This document shows positions 50,226 to 55,018 of a stretch of 55,018 nt of DNA, piece after piece (positions within the stretch are counted from its first letter, which is position 1; every line of letters begins with the position of its first letter). Both the position numbers and the translations under genes were made by a program. The DNA comes from an uncultured Bacteroidales bacterium (GTDB lineage: Bacteria; Bacteroidota; Bacteroidia; Bacteroidales; UBA932). The notes beneath the pieces were generated by a model that saw only the letters and a program-made list of their open reading frames with translations, did no database searches and was not told the origin of the DNA. Location: assembly GCA_946616285.1 (NCBI GenBank), contig CAMOIT010000003.1:1-55018 (forward strand), given 5' to 3'.

Positions 50226-51609
50226 GAATTGAGTTCAAAACCCCAAGCTTACCAGCAGCGACAAGATGCAGCACGAGTTCGCCGAAGAGGGTGTTCTGCC
50301 AGGCGAACCAGGGGCGGGTGAAGTGGGTGGCATCGTCTTTTTCGAAGCTTTCGTGGATGAAACCGGTGCCGGCGTCGGTGGCAAGAAGCTGCTCAATGCA
50401 GGCCCTGATTTCGGCATCGTCGGTGGCGGTGAAGGCTTTCATCATTATGCTCATTGGCCAGATTGCCTGATAGCCGATATGCGGTCCGCCGATGCCTTCC
50501 CCAGCTTGGCCCTTCCAGAAATAGGGGTTGTATTCGCTCCAGACGAAGCGGCGGGTGTTCTGATAGACAGGGTCCGAAGCCATCGACGGAATCAAATACG
50601 CCAGCGACAGCAGCGACGGCACATTGGCATCGTCCATAAGATAGGCGTTGCCGAAGCCGTCCACTTCGTAAGCGTAAATCGGGCCGAAAACAGGATGCTG
50701 GACAACAGCGTACTCAGCCAAAGCCGAAGACACTTCGTCGGCCAGAAGGGTGCAGCGCGAGGCAAGCTCAGGCGCGGAATTCACCTCAGAAAGGATTTCT
50801 GCGGCCTTCCTCAATATATCCACCGCAAAGAAGTTGGAAGGCACCAGAAATTCGAACTGGGTGGCATCGTCCGAGGGACGGAAAGCGCTGGCAATCAGGC
50901 CCACAGGCTTTACAGGATTGCCCCAGCCAACACGGTCCTTGGTGTCCAGCTGCCTGTCGGTGACGCGCAAAAAATAATATGGCCCGTCGCCGTCCTTACG
51001 CTGCTGCTCAGTGAAAGTGTCCAAGATTTTCGCAATGGCCGAAATCCAGCTGGAGTCAAACACGGAAGCATCCCCAGTCGTCTTCCAATAATGGTACGCC
51101 AGGCGCACAGGATAGCAGTGGGAGTCGATTTCCCACTTCCGCTCGAACACCCAGGGGCTCTGGGCCACTCCAGTATCGTCCTTCGCACCAGCGCCGGTAG
51201 GCCCCTGATTGAAGGCATTGGCGTATGGGTCGATGTTAATAAGCTGAAACTGCTGACGAATAACCCCCGCTATCATGGCCTGAAGCTCAGGATCGTACGG
51301 GCACAGCTCCACGAACGGCCACACCTGAGCGCCGGAATCTCGGAGCCACATGGCGGGAATGTCGCCGGTATACACGAAGGTAAGGCCCGTCTCCTTGTCG
51401 AAATGAACCGTAGTATCCAGCGTGTTGGGGTAGCAGTTGGAGAACATCCAGCGCAGTTTGGGATTCTTAAGCTGGGGCGCGATTTCGGCAATTTTCGCCT
51501 CAACGGCCGGCGATGTAAAAAGCCGTTCGGAAGGCCTCTGATCCGGGTATTTCTGGGCGCAGGCCGTGATGGAAATGAACAGGGCCCATATAGTAAGAAG
51601 TCTATTCAT
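50221..51609 (-). CDS. GH125 exo-alpha-1,6-mannosidase
   Basis: The 462-residue lipoprotein (MNRLLTIWALFISITACAQ) has GH125 landmarks: LRWMFSNCYPNTLDTTVHF, YTGDIPAMWLRDSGAQVWPF, RKWEIDSHCYPVRLAYHYWK, FMLVPSNFF-like FLVPSNFFAVDILRKA, and GFIHESFEKDDATHFTRPWF, AWQNTLFGELVL at the C-terminus. Characterised members remove alpha-1,6-mannose from the N-glycan core. It lies 44 bases downstream of the second GH92 and is co-transcribed with it. The start ATG 51609 gives the signal; a start at 51630 would precede it. Confidence 0.94.
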   Translation of the reverse strand: MNRLLTIWALFISITACAQKYPDQRPSERLFTSPAVEAKIAEIAPQLKNPKLRWMFSNCYPNTLDTTVHFDKETGLTFVYTGDIPAMWLRDSGAQVWPFVELCPYDPELQAMIAGVIRQQFQLINIDPYANAFNQGPTGAGAKDDTGVAQSPWVFERKWEIDSHCYPVRLAYHYWKTTGDASVFDSSWISAIAKILDTFTEQQRKDGDGPYYFLRVTDRQLDTKDRVGWGNPVKPVGLIASAFRPSDDATQFEFLVPSNFFAVDILRKAAEILSEVNSAPELASRCTLLADEVSSALAEYAVVQHPVFGPIYAYEVDGFGNAYLMDDANVPSLLSLAYLIPSMASDPVYQNTRRFVWSEYNPYFWKGQAGEGIGGPHIGYQAIWPMSIMMKAFTATDDAEIRACIEQLLATDAGTGFIHESFEKDDATHFTRPWFAWQNTLFGELVLHLVAAGKLGVLNSIR

Positions 51610-51653
51610 AGTATGCACGTTAGATGTCATTCCGAAGCCCGCCAGGGCCCGAA

Positions 51654-53861
51654 TTATTCGCTCATGGAATATGGTTTGTCCTCCTGCTCAACGCCCCGCT
51701 CGCAGGCCGGATCTGACGCCATTGTAAACCGAAGCCTTGCGCCAGCTTGCAGATCCGACATGCGGAGGAAGTTATGGTTCCACGGCTTTCCGTTAAGCTT
51801 CAGCGCCTTCACATAGCAGTTTTCAGCCGAATTAGATGGCGCCTCAAGCACCACGTCTCCGCCAGGAAGATGCAACACGGCCTTCCGGAAAAGCGGCGTT
51901 CCAAGGGCATACTGCCCGCTTCCGGGGCAAACAGGATAGAATCCCAGCGCCGAAAAAACGTACCAGGCAGATGTCTGGCCGTTGTCTTCGTCGCCGCAAT
52001 AGCCGTCGGCCCAGGGGGTGTAGAACTTGTTCATAACCTCGCGGATACGCTTCTGGGCTTTCCACGGCTGGCCGCACCAGTCGTAAAGGTAAAGCATGTG
52101 CTGGATTGGCTGGTTGCCGTGAGCGTAGTTGCCCATGCCCATCACCGTCATCTCGATAATTTCGTGGATGGGGAAGCCGTAATAGCTGTCATCGTAGTGC
52201 GGAGGCATGGTAAAAACGCGGTCCAGGGCATCGGCAAAGGCATCTTCGCCGCCCATAAGGTCGATAAGGCCCTGGATGTCATGGAAGACACTCCAGCTGT
52301 AGTGCAAGGGGTTCCCTTCGGTGAAATCGCCGCCCCATTTGAGAGGGTTGAAAGGCCTGCGGAAGCTTCCGTCCGTCAATCGTCCATTCATTAGCCTCAC
52401 CTCCTTGTCAAAAAGGTTCCTATAATTGCAAGCCGATGATTCATAGGCGCTTACATCCTTTCCAAGCGCCTTCCCCAACTGGGCGATGCACCAGTCATCG
52501 TAGGCATATTCCAGCGTGCGTGCAGCGCTTTCGTAGATGCCGGCGTCGCAGGGAACATAACCCAGGGAGTCGTAAAGTTGCCAACCCATCCTTCCAGAAG
52601 AGCCGACGGTGGGATGCTCCGCATGCGCGCCATGCGTCACGGCCTCCCAAAGCACGTCAATATCCTGGCCGCGGATGCCGGAAAGGTAAGCGTCGGCCAC
52701 TACCGAAGCGCTATTGTTTCCCACCATGCAGTCCCTGTGTCCTGGAGAGGCCCATTCAGGCAGAAAACCGCTTTCCAGATAATCATTCACCAGTCCCTTT
52801 TGAACTTCGGCCGAAACTTCGGGATAAACCAGATTCAGCAGCGGGAAAAGGCTGCGGAAAGTGTCCCAGAAGCCGGTGTCAGTGTAGAAAGGGCCGTCGT
52901 GCACCTTGCCGTCATGCGGGCTGTAATGCACGCGGGTGCCATCGGCCGACACTTCCGAAATGTCCCTCGGGAACAGCAGGCAGCGATAAAGGCAGCTGTA
53001 GAAGGTGCGCACGTTGTCGATGTCTTCGGTCGACACTTCTATCCGGCCAAGAGCGTTGTTCCAGGCGTCTCTGGCGGCGTTTTTGGCATTGTCGAAGCCT
53101 TCCGGCAGCTCCTTCAGGTTTTGCTCCGCCTGCTCCTGAGAAACAAAGGACGACGCCACCTGCAGGTTCACGGTTTTACCGCTTTCAGCTAAGGCGAAGG
53201 CTATGTTTTGGCCGTCATTTTTAGCTTCAGTCAGGGGCGTGTCGGACTTGATAATGAACCAGTTGCGGAAGCCTTCGACCACGCCGCCGTGGTTCTGGAC
53301 GCTGAAGCCTGTTATGGTGTAGGGGTCTTTCAGCGTTGTCACCCCGCCTTGGTAGGCGTCAATTACCAGGTACGCAGGCTGGTCCTGAGGGTATTTAATC
53401 CTGAACGCCGCCGCATGGGAGGTGGGTGCAAGTTCTACCGTAACGTCATGCGAAGCCAGGTAAACGCTGTAACAATAAGGCGTTGCGACCTCCGCCTTAT
53501 GGGAGAACCAACTGGCGCGCGCTGCTTCGTCCGTTATCGGTCCGCCGGTCACCGGCATAATGCTCCAGGCGCCGTAATCGTTGATCCAGGGGCTTGGCTG
53601 ATGAGTCTGCTTGAAGCCGCGGATATGCGTTGCATCGTATCGATATGTCCAGCCGTCGCCGTCGGCCCCGGTCTGAGGGGTCCAGACATTCGCGCCCCAA
53701 GGCACCGCCACCGCCGGATATGTGTTTCCGGTCGAAAGATTATACGTAGACAGCGTTCCGGTAAGGGTGTTCACATAGTCAACCGGAGCCAATGCTTGTG
53801 GGTCTTTCACGCAGGCCAGTACTATTAGCGTCGATAATATGACAGGAATAATTCTCTTCAT
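51654..53861 (-). CDS. GH92 exo-alpha-mannosidase lipoprotein (second)
   Basis: The 735-residue lipoprotein (MKRIIPVILSTLIVLACVKD) has the GH92 order: LTGTLSTYNLSTGNTYPAVA, HIRGFKQTHQPSPWINDYGA, ALGRIEVS, then TEGNPLHYSWSVFHDIQGLI with general acid Glu 515, and GDEDNGQTSAWYVFSALGFY. The second-shell motif reads VFHD instead of the commoner VPHD of the family and of the first GH92 here. It is only distantly similar to the first GH92, so the two probably cut different linkages. A promoter-like TATATTTA lies at 53890-53883. First gene of the GH92-GH125 unit. Confidence 0.92.
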   Translation of the reverse strand: MKRIIPVILSTLIVLACVKDPQALAPVDYVNTLTGTLSTYNLSTGNTYPAVAVPWGANVWTPQTGADGDGWTYRYDATHIRGFKQTHQPSPWINDYGAWSIMPVTGGPITDEAARASWFSHKAEVATPYCYSVYLASHDVTVELAPTSHAAAFRIKYPQDQPAYLVIDAYQGGVTTLKDPYTITGFSVQNHGGVVEGFRNWFIIKSDTPLTEAKNDGQNIAFALAESGKTVNLQVASSFVSQEQAEQNLKELPEGFDNAKNAARDAWNNALGRIEVSTEDIDNVRTFYSCLYRCLLFPRDISEVSADGTRVHYSPHDGKVHDGPFYTDTGFWDTFRSLFPLLNLVYPEVSAEVQKGLVNDYLESGFLPEWASPGHRDCMVGNNSASVVADAYLSGIRGQDIDVLWEAVTHGAHAEHPTVGSSGRMGWQLYDSLGYVPCDAGIYESAARTLEYAYDDWCIAQLGKALGKDVSAYESSACNYRNLFDKEVRLMNGRLTDGSFRRPFNPLKWGGDFTEGNPLHYSWSVFHDIQGLIDLMGGEDAFADALDRVFTMPPHYDDSYYGFPIHEIIEMTVMGMGNYAHGNQPIQHMLYLYDWCGQPWKAQKRIREVMNKFYTPWADGYCGDEDNGQTSAWYVFSALGFYPVCPGSGQYALGTPLFRKAVLHLPGGDVVLEAPSNSAENCYVKALKLNGKPWNHNFLRMSDLQAGARLRFTMASDPACERGVEQEDKPYSMSE

Positions 53862-53913
53862 AGTATATAGTCTTAGCATTGGTAAATATAATGCTTTTTT
53901 GGCACAGAAAGTG

Positions 53914-53921
53914 TATCTTTG
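53914..53921 (+). promoter_or_regulatory. Promoter -7 box of the 53943 gene
   Basis: TATCTTTG lies 21 bases before ATG 53943. Transcription should start near 53927, inside the small frame 53924-53941. Confidence 0.6.
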
Positions 53922-53942
53922 CCATGACGAAATTTAGTTGAC

Positions 53943-54920
53943 ATGAAAAAACTCCTTGCAGCACTGTTCGCTGCATGTATTTCTTTGAGCCTTAACGCCC
54001 AGGTAATACGCACGAACTATCGCTCAAACAACATTACGCACATTTCCACCGAGTATGAAAGCATCCGCATAGGGGCCGATGACGCCATATGCAGGGTGGA
54101 GGCTGTAGGTTTTCCGGACGGATCGGTAATGTATCTTCTTTACCTGAACCTCCTGCAAAAATCGGCCTTCTGCGCTCCCAAAAGCGTGAAAATGGGAGTA
54201 ACGCTTAATAGCGGTAAAGTCCTCAGACTGGAACAGATTGGCGAAGACTCCCCCACCAAGGCGCGTCTTGAAAATGGCCTTTTCCTGAACAGGTTAAAGT
54301 ATGCTGTGGAAGCATCCGACATGGAAAAGATGGTTCAAGGGATTAAGTCGCTGGACATAATAACCGGCTGGAACCCTGACGATTACATTCAGGCCGACTT
54401 TTCCTCCGACGAGCTGGCCCAGTTGCTCAATCGGCACTGCAAATCCATACTTGAAGCATCAGAGTATACCATCGAACTGCAAGCCAGCCTGGGGAACTAT
54501 ACCGAAAACCAGAACAGCGTCCTTTCAATGTCCAATCCAGTAGTCGCGCGTGGCAGTTCCATGGCCTACAACGTTATTCTCTCCCATCTATATTATAAAA
54601 ACACCAACGAGGAAGACCTGGACCTGGCTTTTGTAATAGGCACCAATGGCAAATACAGAATCCCCCTGGACTCCCCGGTCCGCTTCACCCTTGCCGACGG
54701 CTCGGCCATCGAACTCTCCCAAGCCCGCGAAGACGACAACTTCGTGTACCTGTATCCTTCCATTGAAGAACTCCGACGCATGGCGTCGGTCGGAATCACC
54801 GCCATTTCAATTACTTACGACGGCGGAATCATGGAAGACACTTTCCCTTCGGCCGAAAACGGCTTTTCCGCAGCCATCTCCCAGCAGCTCCAGCTCCTCC
54901 TTTCAGTGAGCCCCCGTTAG
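53943..54920 (+). CDS. Secreted protein of unknown function
   Basis: The 325-residue product has a signal peptide (MKKLLAALFAACISLSLNA, then QVIRTNYRSNNITH). It carries two similar beta-rich halves: VEAVGFPDGSVMYLLYLNLL with GVTLNSGKVLRLEQIGED, and FVIGTNGKYRIPLDSPVRFT with TLADGSAIELSQAREDDNFV. Both halves contain a G(K/S).(L/I).L type strand pair and may be a duplicated domain. I do not recognise the family. It stands alone between the mannosidase unit and the tRNA; a role in the glycan locus is not supported. Confidence 0.7.
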   Translation: MKKLLAALFAACISLSLNAQVIRTNYRSNNITHISTEYESIRIGADDAICRVEAVGFPDGSVMYLLYLNLLQKSAFCAPKSVKMGVTLNSGKVLRLEQIGEDSPTKARLENGLFLNRLKYAVEASDMEKMVQGIKSLDIITGWNPDDYIQADFSSDELAQLLNRHCKSILEASEYTIELQASLGNYTENQNSVLSMSNPVVARGSSMAYNVILSHLYYKNTNEEDLDLAFVIGTNGKYRIPLDSPVRFTLADGSAIELSQAREDDNFVYLYPSIEELRRMASVGITAISITYDGGIMEDTFPSAENGFSAAISQQLQLLLSVSPR

Positions 54921-54924
54921 AGCC

Positions 54925-54954
54925 TTGTATATTCCCGAAAAATAGCTAACTTTG
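54925..54954 (+). promoter_or_regulatory. tRNA-Arg promoter
   Basis: TTG (54925-54927), 19 bases, then TAACTTTG (54947-54954), followed by CAGTCCC as at the tRNA-Leu promoter. It lies 16 bases before the tRNA. Confidence 0.7.
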
Positions 54955-54970
54955 CAGTCCCAATGAGGAT

Positions 54971-55018
54971 GGTTCCGTAGCTCAGCTGGATAGAGCAACA
55001 GCCTTCTAAGCTGTGGGT
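54971..55018 (+). tRNA. tRNA-Arg (TCT), truncated by the window end
   Basis: GGTTCCG acceptor strand, TA, D arm GCTCAGCTGGATAGAGC, anticodon stem ACAGC/GCTGT with loop CTTCTAA giving anticodon TCT. The 3' half lies outside the window. Confidence 0.9.

Noticed and set aside
53924..53941. Five-codon frame MTKFS ending just before the 53943 gene, possible leader peptide
   Set aside because: It begins two bases after the -7 box, so its ATG would fall upstream of the expected transcription start.

Overview
The window looks like a chromosomal segment of a gut-type Bacteroidales (Bacteroidota) with a rather GC-rich genome (mid-50s % by eye). The evidence is the repeated Bacteroidota promoter element TAnnTTTG in front of most transcription units, the abundance of lipoproteins with MKK...C signals, a SusC/SusD pair with surface LamG lipoproteins, and families such as GH92, GH125, GH130 and C10 peptidase. 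A high-GC uncultured gut lineage is plausible, but the species cannot be named from this sequence. No phage, IS transposase, CRISPR array or integrase is visible.

Layout. 1-9.3 kb is housekeeping: lepA, a convergent xylBA xylose operon, an outer-membrane protein/lipoprotein pair, rpsP-rimM, a DUF975-type membrane protein, a LemA protein and tRNA-Leu(GAG). 9.4-12.3 kb is a tightly coupled pair: an NMT1/THI5-like periplasmic binding protein and a Cache-HAMP-SpoIIE phosphatase, with no ABC permease or ATPase beside it. 12.4-18.4 kb holds rdgB-recO, a porin coupled to a Gate-family inner-membrane protein, and a polyprenyl synthase/glycosyltransferase pair bracketed by an inverted ~100-bp palindromic repeat. 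18.6-26.3 kb on the minus strand is one tight gene string: fimbrillin-like lipoprotein, C10 cysteine protease, a ten-repeat Big_2 lipoprotein and, oddly, RNase R at the end.

26.4-53.9 kb is a large glycan-foraging region. It contains GH3, GH2 and GH29 enzymes with a DUF1573-type lipoprotein, SusC, SusD, a GH18 endo-glycosidase, two LamG surface lipoproteins, a fusion of a formylglycine-generating-enzyme-like domain with an Asp-box (sialidase-like) propeller, a patatin, a LacI regulator coupled to a GH130 mannoside phosphorylase, two GH92 and one GH125 alpha-mannosidases. Taken together this reads as an N-glycan utilisation locus: antenna trimming (GH2, GH29, perhaps GH3 and the propeller), release by the GH18, import by SusCD, demannosylation by GH92 and GH125, and phosphorolysis of Man-beta-1,4-GlcNAc by GH130. 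The window ends with an unknown secreted protein and a truncated tRNA-Arg(TCT).

The most unusual layer is non-coding. At least four families of short palindromic repeats sit mainly at gene 3' ends. One of them has entered coding sequence twice: it adds about 30 residues to the GH3 enzyme and it encodes the start of the signal peptide of the DUF1573-type lipoprotein.
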